NCBI RefSeq assembly: GCF_000725625.1
Contig: NZ_KL647083.1
Span: forward strand, 186,001 to 250,000
DNA from: Streptomyces sp. NRRL F-6676
GTDB taxonomy: Bacteria > Actinomycetota > Actinomycetes > Streptomycetales > Streptomycetaceae
Length of the DNA: 64,000 nt
Direction: 5' to 3'
Each line of letters opens with the position of its first letter. Position 1 is the stretch's first letter. Below the pieces are notes generated by a model. The model was not told the DNA's origin. It made no database searches and saw nothing but the letters and a program-made list of their open reading frames with translations. The position numbers and the translations under genes are program-made. Shown piece by piece: positions 17,480-25,156 of this stretch.

Positions 17480-18301
17480 ATGTCGAAACCGCGGGAGACC
17501 GCCGTCTACACGCACGGCCACCACGAGTCCGTGCTGCGCTCGCACACCTGGCGGACCGCCGCCAACTCGGCGGGCTACCTGCTGGGGTCGCTCAAGCCCC
17601 ACATGAAGATCCTGGACATCGGCTGCGGCCCCGGCACCATCACCGCGGACCTGGCGGAACGGGTCCCCGACGGCCATGTCACCGGCGTCGACCGCGCCCC
17701 GGAGATCGTGGCGAGGGCCAGGGCCGCGGCGGCCGAACGCGGCCTGGACAACACCGACTTCGCGGTCGCGGACGTCCACGCCCTGGACTACCCGGACGAC
17801 ACGTTCTGCGTGGTCCACGCGCACCAGGTGCTCCAGCACGTCGGCGACCCGGTCCAGGCGCTGCGCGAGATGGTGCGGGTCACCAGGCCCGGCGGGTTCA
17901 TCGCCGTACGGGACTCCGACTACGCGGCGATGACCTGGTACCCGCTGGTGCCCGGTCTGGACGACTGGCTGGATCTGTACCGCCGGGTGGCCCGCGCCAA
18001 CGGGGGCGAGCCGGACGCCGGGCGGCGGCTGTACTCCTGGGCCCTGGCGGCCGGGCTCACCGACGTGACCGCCACGTCGAGCACCTGGACGTTCGCCACC
18101 GAGGAGGAGCGGGCCTGGTGGAGCGGACTGTGGGCGGACCGCACCGTCGCCTCCGCGTACGCCGACCGCGCCACCTCGGGCGGTCACGCGACCGAGGAGG
18201 AGCTGCGGGCGGTCTCGGAGGCGTGGCGGGAGTGGGGGCGCAGCACCGACGGCTGGTTCGCCGTTCTGCACGCGGAAATTCTGGCCCGCAAGGAAGTCTG
18301 A
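17480..18301 (+). CDS. SAM-dependent methyltransferase (class I)
   Basis: Protein of 273 residues with a Rossmann methyltransferase core: motif I ILDIGCGPGT (44-53), acidic loop GVDRAPEIV, motif II ADVHALDYPDDTFCVVHAHQVLQHVGDP and motif III RPGGFIAVRD. It is closest in style to the UbiE/COQ5 and small-molecule methyltransferase groups; the substrate cannot be told. ATG 17480 follows AAGGGGA. The 145-base leader contains an unusually AT-rich patch (17341-17375) and overlapping GTACGT repeats at 17448-17460 that could be a binding site. Confidence 0.88.
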   Translation: MSKPRETAVYTHGHHESVLRSHTWRTAANSAGYLLGSLKPHMKILDIGCGPGTITADLAERVPDGHVTGVDRAPEIVARARAAAAERGLDNTDFAVADVHALDYPDDTFCVVHAHQVLQHVGDPVQALREMVRVTRPGGFIAVRDSDYAAMTWYPLVPGLDDWLDLYRRVARANGGEPDAGRRLYSWALAAGLTDVTATSSTWTFATEEERAWWSGLWADRTVASAYADRATSGGHATEEELRAVSEAWREWGRSTDGWFAVLHAEILARKEV

Positions 18302-18345
18302 ACGGGGAGTTAGGGGCAATAAGAACCGCAGGAGGTACAACAATC

Positions 18346-18516
18346 ATGGTTCCCATTCTGCTGGTTCTTCTGCTGGCCCTCATTCTCTTCGGTGCCGGCT
18401 TCGCGGTGAAAATCCTCTGGTGGATCGCGCTCGTGGTTCTGGTGGTCTGGCTGCTGGGATTCCTGGTGCGCGGTACGAGTTCCTCCGGCTCCCGTGGCCG
18501 ATGGTATAGGTGGTAA
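18346..18516 (+). CDS. small hydrophobic membrane protein
   Basis: Protein of 56 residues: almost entirely hydrophobic (MVPILLVLLLALILFGAGFA, then VKILWWIALVVLVVWLLGFLV) with a short Ser/Gly/Arg tail, so two adjacent membrane spans. ATG 18346 has GGAGG ten bases upstream. It resembles the small 'hydrophobic protein' family of streptomycetes, of unknown function. It is followed by a perfect terminator. Confidence 0.82.
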   Translation: MVPILLVLLLALILFGAGFAVKILWWIALVVLVVWLLGFLVRGTSSSGSRGRWYRW

Positions 18517-18525
18517 CGGAAAGTG

Positions 18526-18565
18526 CGACCGAGCCCCCGCGGGAATTCCCGCGGGGGCTCGGTCG
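18526..18565. terminator. bidirectional terminator, perfect 18-bp stem
   Basis: Bases 18526-18543 pair perfectly with 18548-18565 around the loop AATT. It lies between the convergent ends of the hydrophobic protein gene and gvpK and can serve both. Confidence 0.9.
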
Positions 18566-18580
18566 TGCGGGAACGGCGGT

Positions 18581-18991
18581 TCAGTCGCGCGGCAGCAGCG
18601 GGCCGAGCGGCCCGAGATCCAGGTTGAGGTCCTCGGGCCGCAGGCCGTAGCGGTCGCGCAGCTCGGCCATCCGGTCCTCGAGCAGCATCAGCGTCAGCCC
18701 GATGCGCTCCTCCTGGTCCTCGGTGAGGTCCCCGGTGTCGAACCGGCGCACCGCCTGCCGCTCCATGAGCTGGCGCAGCAGCTCGACGACGGTCAGCACC
18801 AGCTTGACGAGGTCGCGCTCGACGGTGTCGGGCTCCAGCTCCATCCGGCGGCGCGGCCGCCCGTCGCGCGCGGGCACCGGGTCGGCCCCATCGTGGGAGC
18901 CGCCGCCGATCCCGCCGCCGATCCCGCCGCTGCGCCGGCCGCTGCGCCGGCCGCCGGTCTCGCCACCGCTGTCCCTGTCGGTCATGGTCAT
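18581..18991 (-). CDS. gvpK: gas vesicle protein GvpK
   Basis: Protein of 136 residues. After a Gly/Ser/Arg-rich N-terminus the conserved GvpK core is LEPDTVERDLVKLVLTVVELLRQLMERQAVRRFDTGDLTEDQEERIGLTLMLLEDRMAELRDRYGL. GvpK is an accessory protein needed for gas vesicle assembly in the classical systems. Last gene of the ten-gene cluster; its ATG overlaps the gvpS stop by four bases (a second ATG two codons in is also possible). A terminator follows. Confidence 0.92.
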   Translation of the reverse strand: MTMTDRDSGGETGGRRSGRRSGGIGGGIGGGSHDGADPVPARDGRPRRRMELEPDTVERDLVKLVLTVVELLRQLMERQAVRRFDTGDLTEDQEERIGLTLMLLEDRMAELRDRYGLRPEDLNLDLGPLGPLLPRD

Positions 18992-19176
18992 TCGGCCTCC
19001 GGCCAGGGCGAGGGGACGTTCTCGTTGACGGAGCTGATCAGGGCGTTGAGATCGATGCGCACGAGGTCGACGTCGGCGATGCGCAGGGTGATGTCCCCGG
19101 TGATCACCACGCCGCCCGCGAGCAGCCGGTCGAGCAGGTCGACCAGCGCGATCTCCCGGCGTTCGACGACCGTCAC
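18988..19176 (-). CDS. gvpS: gas vesicle protein GvpS (GvpA-like)
   Basis: Protein of 62 residues from GTG 19176, a GvpA/J-family shell-like protein: REIALVDLLDRLLAGGVVITGDITLRIADVDLVRIDLNALISSV. The GTG overlaps the gvpL stop (GTGA), which supports this start over an 18-codon longer frame inside gvpL. One of three GvpA-type paralogues in the cluster, with gvpJ and gvpA. It may cap or nucleate the vesicle shell (family knowledge). Confidence 0.9.
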   Translation of the reverse strand: MTVVERREIALVDLLDRLLAGGVVITGDITLRIADVDLVRIDLNALISSVNENVPSPWPEAE

Positions 19177-19985
19177 GTCCGCTCCCCCGTGCTCTCGTCG
19201 GCGAGCCCGGTGAACGAGTACGCCGCCCACGGCCCGGTCAGTTCGACGCGAATTCCGGCGGTGTCGTCCTTCGTGCGGTCGACCAGCGTCACGAATTCCT
19301 CGGAACGCGCCCGCGGCACGAGATAGGCGGCATTCAGCACGTTACGGCCCGAGGCCCCGGAAAGCTGGGGGTTCTGCGGGGCGTGCAGCCGGGAATCCTC
19401 GGCCTGCGCGGAAAGTTTTTCGTGCAGTCGGCGGGCGAATTCCTCGACCTTCTGCCACTGTTCCTCGCGGGCCGTGGTGCGCATACGGCGCTGCCGCAGG
19501 TAATCCCGTCCGGACCTGGCCTTCGGGGCCGGAGTTCCGGTGCCGGCCTCCGCGGCCGCGCCCCCGTCACCGCCCGCGTCCTCGTCCGGGTTCTCCATGA
19601 AGATCTTGACGCCCCATTCGACGCGGCCGTCCAGCCGGTCGAGGGCGTGCCGGAACGCGTCCTCGCGCTTCTCCATCATCACGCGGACGGCGCTGTCGTC
19701 GCGGAACACGGTGGCCATGCGCAGCGGCAGCGGGGTGGTGACGCCGGTGAGCGCGTCGATGACGTTCTGGTGGGCGCGGGCCGTGGCCGTGAGCCAGTCC
19801 AGGTCCTCCAGCCGGGTCCGCAGCGCCTCCTCGGCGAAGTCGGACTCCGGGACCTGGCTGACGACGGCGATCAGGCCGTGGTGCTCCAGCTGGCGCGCCG
19901 GAGCGCCCGCCACCCCCCTCAGCTCGGCCTGGAGGGGGGCGGTGAGGGGGCGGCAGACGGCGTAGACGTACCGCAGCGCGGTCAT
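19173..19985 (-). CDS. gvpL: gas vesicle protein GvpL (GvpF/L family)
   Basis: Protein of 270 residues with the GvpF/GvpL two-domain pattern: LRYVYAVCRPL at the start, HGLIAVVSQVPESDFAEEALRTRLEDLDWLTATARAHQNVIDAL, then LPLRMATVF and RVEWGVKIF, and a C-terminal NAAYLVPRARSEEFVTLVDRTKDD...VELTGPWAAYSF. Members sit on the inner vesicle surface or act during early assembly. ATG 19985 overlaps the gvpJ stop. It is a paralogue of gvpF in the same operon. Confidence 0.93.
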   Translation of the reverse strand: MTALRYVYAVCRPLTAPLQAELRGVAGAPARQLEHHGLIAVVSQVPESDFAEEALRTRLEDLDWLTATARAHQNVIDALTGVTTPLPLRMATVFRDDSAVRVMMEKREDAFRHALDRLDGRVEWGVKIFMENPDEDAGGDGGAAAEAGTGTPAPKARSGRDYLRQRRMRTTAREEQWQKVEEFARRLHEKLSAQAEDSRLHAPQNPQLSGASGRNVLNAAYLVPRARSEEFVTLVDRTKDDTAGIRVELTGPWAAYSFTGLADESTGERT

Positions 19986-20359
19986 GGGGACTCCTCCCTG
20001 CGGGGGGTGCGGGGGGCGGCACCCTCGGCGAGCTCCTGCTCCCCGCCGTGAGTACCACCCTCCAGCCGCTCCAGTCGGGCGCGCAGCTCGGCGTTCTCCC
20101 GCCGCAGCTCGTCGTGGCGGGCACGGGAGGACAGCGCCGGGTCGCTCTCCCACCAGTCGATGCCCATCTCCTTGGCCTTGTCGACGGAGGCGACGACGAG
20201 GCGCAGCTTGATGGTGAGCAGTTCGATGTCGAGCAGGTTGATCTTGATGTCGCCCGCGATCACCACACCCTTGTCGAGCACCCGTTCGAGGATGTCGGCC
20301 AGGTTGGCGCCGCTCGAGGGGCCCCCGTAGGGGTCGGGGAATCTCGCGGGGGTCGTCAT
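19982..20359 (-). CDS. gvpJ: gas vesicle protein GvpJ (GvpA-like)
   Basis: Protein of 125 residues. The GvpA-type core is NLADILERVLDKGVVIAGDIKINLLDIELLTIKLRLVVASVDKAKEMGIDWW (about 19-70). A charged helical tail DELRRENAELRARLERLEGG resembles a short coiled coil. Both ends overlap neighbours by ATGA junctions, so translation is coupled through gvpZ-gvpJ-gvpL. Confidence 0.92.
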   Translation of the reverse strand: MTTPARFPDPYGGPSSGANLADILERVLDKGVVIAGDIKINLLDIELLTIKLRLVVASVDKAKEMGIDWWESDPALSSRARHDELRRENAELRARLERLEGGTHGGEQELAEGAAPRTPRREESP

Positions 20360-21579
20360 CGCCGGCTCCCGGAGGCGAGGCGCTCGTCCTCGGGCTCGGC
20401 CTCACCCTCGGGCTCGTACTCGGGTTCGACCTCGTCGGTCTCCTCCTCGTAGCCCTCCTCGGGCTCCCGGTCCTCGGCGTCCCCGGCGTCCTCGGCGTCC
20501 TCCGTGCCTTCCTCGTCGTACCCGGCGTCGTCCTCCTCGTACTCGGCCTCGGGCTCCTCCTCGTAGGCGCCCTCCTCCTCGTCCTCGTAGCCCTCCTCGG
20601 GCTCACCGGCGGAGTCCTCCGGCTCCTCCGACCCGGACTCGGACCGGGACTCGTCGGCGCCCTCGTAACCGTCCTCCGGTTCCTCCTCGCCCTCGGCCCG
20701 CTGGTCGGCCTCCTCCTCGGCGACCGCGTCCTCGTGGCTGCGCACGACCTCGCCGTCACGGATCTCGCCGCGCCAGCCGTCCGAGGCCTCGCCCTTGAGG
20801 GTGAGGAAGCGGACGTAGTTCTTCAGGTCGAGCCGGGCCCGGCGGCCCTGGGCGCGCCAGATGTTGCCGGTCTTCTCGAACAGCCCCTTGGGGTAGTACT
20901 CGATGACCAGCAGCACCCGGGTGAGGTTCTCCGCGAGCGAGTGGAAGGAGACGACGCCCTTGGTGGTGCCCTTGGCGCCCTCCGAAGACCAGGAGATCCG
21001 GTCGTCGGGCACCTGTTCGGTCGTCTTCGCCTTCCAGCTGCGGTTGGACCAGAACACCTTCAGCTGCCAGTCGGAGCTGGTGTCGTCGGCGCGGTTCGCG
21101 CTCTTGACGCCCTTGGCGAAGGTGCTGAAGTCCTGGTACTGCGTCCACTGGTCGTAGGCGGTGCGCAGCGGCACGCCCACGTCGACGGACTCCAGGATGA
21201 CGGTGGGCTTCTGGCCCGCTCCGCCGCCCTTGCGCTTGCCCTTGCCTCCGGTGAGGTTCTTGAACGCGTCGGTGACGCTGTCCTTGGCCCGGCCGGCGCC
21301 CACCTCCAGGGCGGAGCGCAGCGGCCCCTTGCCCTCGGCGAGCTTGCGGCCGCCGTCCAGGGCGAGCCGGGCCAAGCCGGGGCTGTTGCCCTCGGCGATG
21401 TCGTTGAGCTTCCCGGTCGTCTCGCCGAGCTTGCGGCCGAGTCCGGCCAGCGCGCGCTCGGCCTGGGCGCCGAGATAGCCCTGGAGTTCGCTCTTGAGGC
21501 GGTCGACCGCCTCGCTCCGGGCGACCCCGGAGAGGCCCCCCGTCGCCTTCCCGGCCGCGGATCCCACGGTGTCGGCCAT
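20356..21579 (-). CDS. gvpZ: GvpZ: SRPBCC domain protein with long acidic tail
   Basis: Protein of 407 residues. Residues 1-120 are helical and charged. Residues about 125-275 form an SRPBCC (START/polyketide cyclase-like) domain: VDVGVPLRTAYDQWTQYQDFSTFAKGVKS ... ISWSSEGAKGTTKGVVSFHSL ... VLLVIEYYPKGLFEKTG. The last about 120 residues are extremely acidic (runs of E, D and EEGYE-like repeats). ATG 21579 is favoured because GGAGG lies eight bases upstream; GTG 21585 overlapping the gvpY stop is the alternative. The role in gas vesicles is unknown; position in the cluster matches the Streptomyces gene called gvpZ. Confidence 0.85.
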   Translation of the reverse strand: MADTVGSAAGKATGGLSGVARSEAVDRLKSELQGYLGAQAERALAGLGRKLGETTGKLNDIAEGNSPGLARLALDGGRKLAEGKGPLRSALEVGAGRAKDSVTDAFKNLTGGKGKRKGGGAGQKPTVILESVDVGVPLRTAYDQWTQYQDFSTFAKGVKSANRADDTSSDWQLKVFWSNRSWKAKTTEQVPDDRISWSSEGAKGTTKGVVSFHSLAENLTRVLLVIEYYPKGLFEKTGNIWRAQGRRARLDLKNYVRFLTLKGEASDGWRGEIRDGEVVRSHEDAVAEEEADQRAEGEEEPEDGYEGADESRSESGSEEPEDSAGEPEEGYEDEEEGAYEEEPEAEYEEDDAGYDEEGTEDAEDAGDAEDREPEEGYEEETDEVEPEYEPEGEAEPEDERLASGSRR

Positions 21580-21581
21580 GG

Positions 21582-22292
21582 TCACCGCCTCCCTTCACCG
21601 GACTGACCGCCGGTGGCACGGCGTGCGGCGCCCTTGGCCGCGGTGGTCTTCTTCGCGGGCGCGGCCTTCTTGGCGGGCGCCTGCTTCGCGGTGCGCGCGG
21701 TCTTCTTCGCCGCGCCCGCGGCGCCTCCGGCGCCCTCGGCCGTCCGCTTGGCGGGCGCCTTCTTGGCCGCCTTCCGCGCGGGGGCCTTCTTCGCGGGCCG
21801 GCGGCGCGGGGTCTCGTCCCGGTCGTCGCCGGACTGCTCGTCGGAGCCCGGGTCCGCGCGCTCGTCGCGGTCCTCGGCGGGCCCGCTGTCCTCCCGGCCC
21901 CGCCCCTCGGACTCCTCGTCGTCCTCCCGGCCGCCGCCGCCCGTACCGGGCAGGTCCGTGGCCTTGGAGGCGACACCGGAGACCTGGTCGCGGAGCTGAC
22001 CGGTGCGGTTGTGCAGCCGGTCGGCGATGCCGGAGATCTGCCGTTCGACGAGCGCGCCGGAGGCGGCCTTGCCGACCCCGCGCAGATCGGTCCGCAACTG
22101 GTCGCCGATCTCCTTGAACTGCGGGTTGTTCTTCAGCTGCTGATTCACCAGATCGGCCACCGCGCGCGGGCTGAGCTGCATCTTCTTGCCCGCGACAAGC
22201 GTGCCGACGGCAAACGCCATCTTCATCTTCTTGGTACGTCCAAGGACGTACCCGGCCCCTACGGCGAGGCCCAGAGCCACTCGGTTCATCAT
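21582..22292 (-). CDS. gvpY: GvpY: protein with histone H1-like Lys/Ala tail
   Basis: Protein of 236 residues. The N-terminal part has a short hydrophobic stretch (NRVALGLAVGAGYVLGRTKKMK) and a helical region DLVNQQLKNNPQFKEIGDQLRTDLRGVGKAASGALVERQISGIADRLHNR. Residues 122-165 are rich in Asp, Glu and Arg. The last 70 residues are KKAPA/KKAAP repeats like histone H1 or mycobacterial HupB tails. ATGA overlap with gvpG. Placement equals gvpY of streptomycete clusters; function unknown. The tail could bind nucleic acid, or the acidic tail of GvpZ encoded next to it. Confidence 0.83.
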   Translation of the reverse strand: MMNRVALGLAVGAGYVLGRTKKMKMAFAVGTLVAGKKMQLSPRAVADLVNQQLKNNPQFKEIGDQLRTDLRGVGKAASGALVERQISGIADRLHNRTGQLRDQVSGVASKATDLPGTGGGGREDDEESEGRGREDSGPAEDRDERADPGSDEQSGDDRDETPRRRPAKKAPARKAAKKAPAKRTAEGAGGAAGAAKKTARTAKQAPAKKAAPAKKTTAAKGAARRATGGQSGEGRR

Positions 22293-22549
22293 GCCGTCCC
22301 GTTGTCTGTCGACGATGTACGGCCCATGCCGATCTCCATGCGGTCCAGAAGCGCGTCCTCCTGCGTGTCGAACTCGTCCTCAGTGATCTCGCCCGCCTCC
22401 AGCCGCTGCTCCAGCCGGCCGAGCTCGGCCCGGATGTTCGCCGGGTCGTAGTACTGGCGCTCGGCCTCGGCGACCACCTGTCTGATCGCCCAGAGGCTGC
22501 CGCGCGCGGGCGCGAACGGCAGCAGCAGGACTTCGCTGAGCAGTCCCAT
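22289..22549 (-). CDS. gvpG: gas vesicle protein GvpG
   Basis: Protein of 86 residues with the GvpG signature: GLLSEVLLLPFAPARGSLWAIRQVVAEAERQYYDP and a helical acidic second half RAELGRLEQRLEAGEITEDEFDTQEDALLDRM. In classical systems GvpG works with GvpF in early assembly. It starts three bases after the gvpF stop and overlaps gvpY by an ATGA junction. Confidence 0.93.
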   Translation of the reverse strand: MGLLSEVLLLPFAPARGSLWAIRQVVAEAERQYYDPANIRAELGRLEQRLEAGEITEDEFDTQEDALLDRMEIGMGRTSSTDNGTA

Positions 22550-22552
22550 GGC

Positions 22553-23323
22553 TCACTCCTCGGCCGCCACCGTGCCGGTCGGCGTCGCGGCGGGCTCGGC
22601 GGGGCCGGGCTCGACGAAGCTGTAGGGCGGCAGCGGCCCGTTGACCCGCAGTTCGAGGTGCGGGTTGTTCTTGCGGACCTCCTCGACGGCCTCCACGAAG
22701 CGCGCGGAGGCGTCGCGGGGCACCAGGAAGGAGACGTTGGCGAGCCAGCCGGTGGACTCGGGTCCCGGGCTGACCGCCTCGGCGGCCGGCTCCAGCTGCC
22801 GCTGGACCTCGCCGGCGTCGATGGCCTCCAGGCGTTGCACGGCCTGCGCGACCATCTCGCCGAGCCGCAGCTTGTCCTCGTAACTGCCGCCGCCGGAGCG
22901 TCGGTTGGACTCGGCGAGGGCGCGCAGGTCCGGGTTCTCGGACATCACCCGGTGCAGTACCGCCTCCTCGTCGTGGCTGGCCTTGACGTTGTACTCGACG
23001 CGGCCGTCCAGGGCGGTCAGCCGCTCCCGGTAGTGCTCGGCGCGCTCGTCGAGCACCTGGGCGACGGCGTCGTCGTCCGGGGCGAGGCTGCCGAAGCGCA
23101 TCGGCAGCACCGAACCGCCCGCGCCCGCCTCGCTGAGAACGGTCTGGTGGGCGAGCAGGTCCCTGCGCTTGGGGCGCAGCCCCTCGGGGGCGTCGCTGAC
23201 GATGGCCGTCAGTCCGCCGCCCGTCACGGTCCTGAGCGGGCGCGGCGGGTCGCCGACGCCGGCCAGTTCCTCCGGGAGCGAAGGGTGCGAGCCCGCGGCG
23301 ATGCCGTAGACGTACGTGCTCAC
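22553..23323 (-). CDS. gvpF: gas vesicle protein GvpF (GvpF/L family)
   Basis: Protein of 256 residues starting (GTG) [13 protein letters not shown]. Domain pattern as in Gvp[67 protein letters not shown] and the C-terminal [26 protein letters not shown]...[11 protein letters not shown]. The GTG at 23323 overlaps the gvpA stop by four bases. It interacts with GvpA in known systems. Confidence 0.94.
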   Translation of the reverse strand: MSTYVYGIAAGSHPSLPEELAGVGDPPRPLRTVTGGGLTAIVSDAPEGLRPKRRDLLAHQTVLSEAGAGGSVLPMRFGSLAPDDDAVAQVLDERAEHYRERLTALDGRVEYNVKASHDEEAVLHRVMSENPDLRALAESNRRSGGGSYEDKLRLGEMVAQAVQRLEAIDAGEVQRQLEPAAEAVSPGPESTGWLANVSFLVPRDASARFVEAVEEVRKNNPHLELRVNGPLPPYSFVEPGPAEPAATPTGTVAAEE

Positions 23324-23760
23324 TCCGACTCCTCCTTCTTGCGCGCGGGGGCGGACCTGCGGGCCCGCGGCCGCGACTCGCTCTTGCCCTCGTCGCCCCG
23401 GCTCTCGTCACGGGCCTGGCTGAAGGCGTCGGATATGGTCTGCGCGGCGCCGGAGAGGGCGCCCTTGGACTTGCCGCGCGCGCCGGACTCGGTCATCTCG
23501 CCGACGAGTTCGGGCAGGCCGGTGCTCTTGTTGGGGCCCGACTCCAGGTCGAGCCGGTTGCAGGCCTCGGCGAAGCGCAGATAGGTGTCGACGCTGGCCA
23601 CGACGACCCGGACGTCGATCTTCAGGATCTCGATACCGACGAGGGACACACGGACGAACGCGTCGATCACCAATCCCCGGTCGAGGACGAGCTCAAGGAC
23701 GTCGTAGAGGCCGCTGGAGCCGCCTCCACCTCCGGACTGCTGGGCCGGAACTACGGTCAT
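23320..23760 (-). CDS. gvpA: gas vesicle structural protein GvpA with C-terminal extension
   Basis: Protein of 146 residues. Residues 16-80 carry the GvpA core: [57 protein letters not shown]. Classical GvpA ends at about 70-75 residues; here about 65 more follow, with [31 protein letters not shown] and a Lys/Arg/Glu-rich end. Such a tail would need to project from the shell, so a smooth classical vesicle is not certain. ATG 23760. Main shell protein of the cluster by homology. Confidence 0.92.
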   Translation of the reverse strand: MTVVPAQQSGGGGGSSGLYDVLELVLDRGLVIDAFVRVSLVGIEILKIDVRVVVASVDTYLRFAEACNRLDLESGPNKSTGLPELVGEMTESGARGKSKGALSGAAQTISDAFSQARDESRGDEGKSESRPRARRSAPARKKEESE

Positions 23761-23813
23761 ACCGGTGATGCCTCCTTCTGTGACGTTTCGTGTCCGCGGG
23801 GAAGCGCGGTCGC

Positions 23814-24143
23814 TCAGCCGCCCGACCGCCGGTCGGCCCGGCCCCGCTCGTAACGGCGGACCCGCCGGTAACCGGCCAGGTCCCCGTCGGCCGTGAGCTC
23901 CACCTCGTAACTGGCGAGCAGGCTCATCGTGTCGGGGACCCGGGACAGCTCGAGGACCTCGATCTCGAGGCTCCAGCCGTCGTCCGTGCGTGTGAACGAC
24001 GACACGGATTCGGCCTCCAGGCCGGTGAGCTCCACGAACTGGGCGCTTCCCTTGCGCACGACTTCCATGGGTGTCATGGATTTTCTTTTGTCGGGCTCTT
24101 CGGATGAATCTCGTGAATTCGATGCATGGGATGTGTTCGACAT
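23814..24143 (-). CDS. gvpO: gas vesicle protein GvpO
   Basis: Protein of 109 residues. The GvpO core is [77 protein letters not shown], preceded by a Ser/Asp/Lys-rich 22 residues. First gene of the operon, ATG 24143 with GAGG five bases upstream. A predicted promoter lies directly upstream. In halobacteria GvpO is required for vesicle formation, possibly as a regulator; its role here is unknown. Confidence 0.9.
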   Translation of the reverse strand: MSNTSHASNSRDSSEEPDKRKSMTPMEVVRKGSAQFVELTGLEAESVSSFTRTDDGWSLEIEVLELSRVPDTMSLLASYEVELTADGDLAGYRRVRRYERGRADRRSGG

Positions 24144-24161
24144 GGCCACCTCGTAAGGCGC

Positions 24162-24185
24162 ATGCCCCACGTCTCTCTCGCAAAC
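24162..24185 (-). promoter_or_regulatory. possible SigB-type promoter of the gvp operon
   Basis: On the minus strand GTTT (24182-24185), 14 bases, then GGGCAT (24162-24167), one base from the SigB -10 consensus GGGTAT. The implied leader to gvpO is only about 12 bases, just enough for its GAGG. From memory, gvp genes of S. coelicolor respond to osmotic stress through SigB, which fits, but the site is weak. Confidence 0.35.
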
Positions 24186-24228
24186 CTGTACGGGCGGTTT
24201 TGAGACAGGGAGATTGTGGAGAGTGCGG

Positions 24229-25155
24229 TCAGCGAAGGGCGTCGAGCCGGCGGCGGGCCGGGCCCAGGGCGCGGCCCGTGCGCAGCAGCCCGCGCCAGGG
24301 GTCGGTACGGGCCTGGTCGGCGGCGTCGGCGAGGGTCCAGCGGCGGGCGTGCAGACCGGGGTCGTCGAGCTGGTCCCAGGACAGCGGCGCGGCGACGGGG
24401 GCGCCGGGCCGGGCGCGGACGCTCCAGGGGGCGACGGCGGTCTGCGCGTAGGCGTTGCGCTGCACGTCAAGGTAGAGCCGGTCGCCCCGGTCCTTCTTGC
24501 GGGCGGCGGTGGTGAGCCGGCCGGGGTGGGCGGTGGCGAGCGTGTCGGCGACGTCCCGGGCGAACGCGCGCACCTCGTCGTAGCCGTGCCGCCCGTTGAG
24601 CGGGACGACGACGTGCAGCCCCCGGGAACCGGTGGTCATGAGCGCGGAGGGGAGCCCGAGCGCGTCGAGCAGTTCCCCGAGGTGGTGGGCGGCCTCCCGG
24701 ACCAGGGCGAAGTCGTCCTCGCCCGACGGGTCCAGGTCGAAGACCAGCCGGTCGGGGCGGTCGAGGTGGCCGGTCCGGGAGAGCCAGCGGTGCAGGGTGA
24801 GGCTCGCCTGGTCGGCGAGGTACACCAGGGTGGCAGTGTCCTGGCACACCGGGTGGCAGACGGTGCCGCCCTCCTTGGCCACCTCGACCCGTGCGATCCA
24901 GTCGGGGTAGTGCGCGGAGACGTTCTTCTGCATGAAGCGCGGCCCGCCGACGCCGTCCGGGTACCGCTCCAGCATCAGCGGCCGGTCGCGCAGCTGCGGC
25001 AGCAGGTACGGGGCGACGGCCCGGTAGTACGCGACCAGATCGGCCTTGGTGTACTCCGGGCCGTCCCCGTCGTCCGGCGGCGGGAACAGCACCTTGTCCG
25101 GCCGGTGGATCTCCAGGGTGCGCCGCCCCGCCCGTACGCTCCGCCCGCCGCTCAT
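24229..25155 (-). CDS. LigD-type polymerase/primase domain protein (NHEJ)
   Basis: Protein of 308 residues equal to the polymerase domain of bacterial LigD, without ligase or nuclease domains. Motifs are FQ-like GGPRFMQKNVSAHYPDW, the catalytic acidic pair in VFDLDPS (138-144) and TTGSRGLHVVVPL (174-186). In non-homologous end joining it adds nucleotides or ribonucleotides at breaks together with Ku and a ligase. No ku or ligase gene is in the window. ATG 25155 lies one base from the transketolase stop, so it is the third gene of an operon with the NADH dehydrogenase and transketolase, an odd pairing. Confidence 0.92.
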   Translation of the reverse strand: MSGGRSVRAGRRTLEIHRPDKVLFPPPDDGDGPEYTKADLVAYYRAVAPYLLPQLRDRPLMLERYPDGVGGPRFMQKNVSAHYPDWIARVEVAKEGGTVCHPVCQDTATLVYLADQASLTLHRWLSRTGHLDRPDRLVFDLDPSGEDDFALVREAAHHLGELLDALGLPSALMTTGSRGLHVVVPLNGRHGYDEVRAFARDVADTLATAHPGRLTTAARKKDRGDRLYLDVQRNAYAQTAVAPWSVRARPGAPVAAPLSWDQLDDPGLHARRWTLADAADQARTDPWRGLLRTGRALGPARRRLDALR

Positions 25156-25156
25156 G

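Noticed and set aside
24144..24228. A separate small gene between gvpO and the LigD polymerase gene
   Set aside because: The 85 bases contain only the likely gvp promoter and no start with a ribosome binding site.
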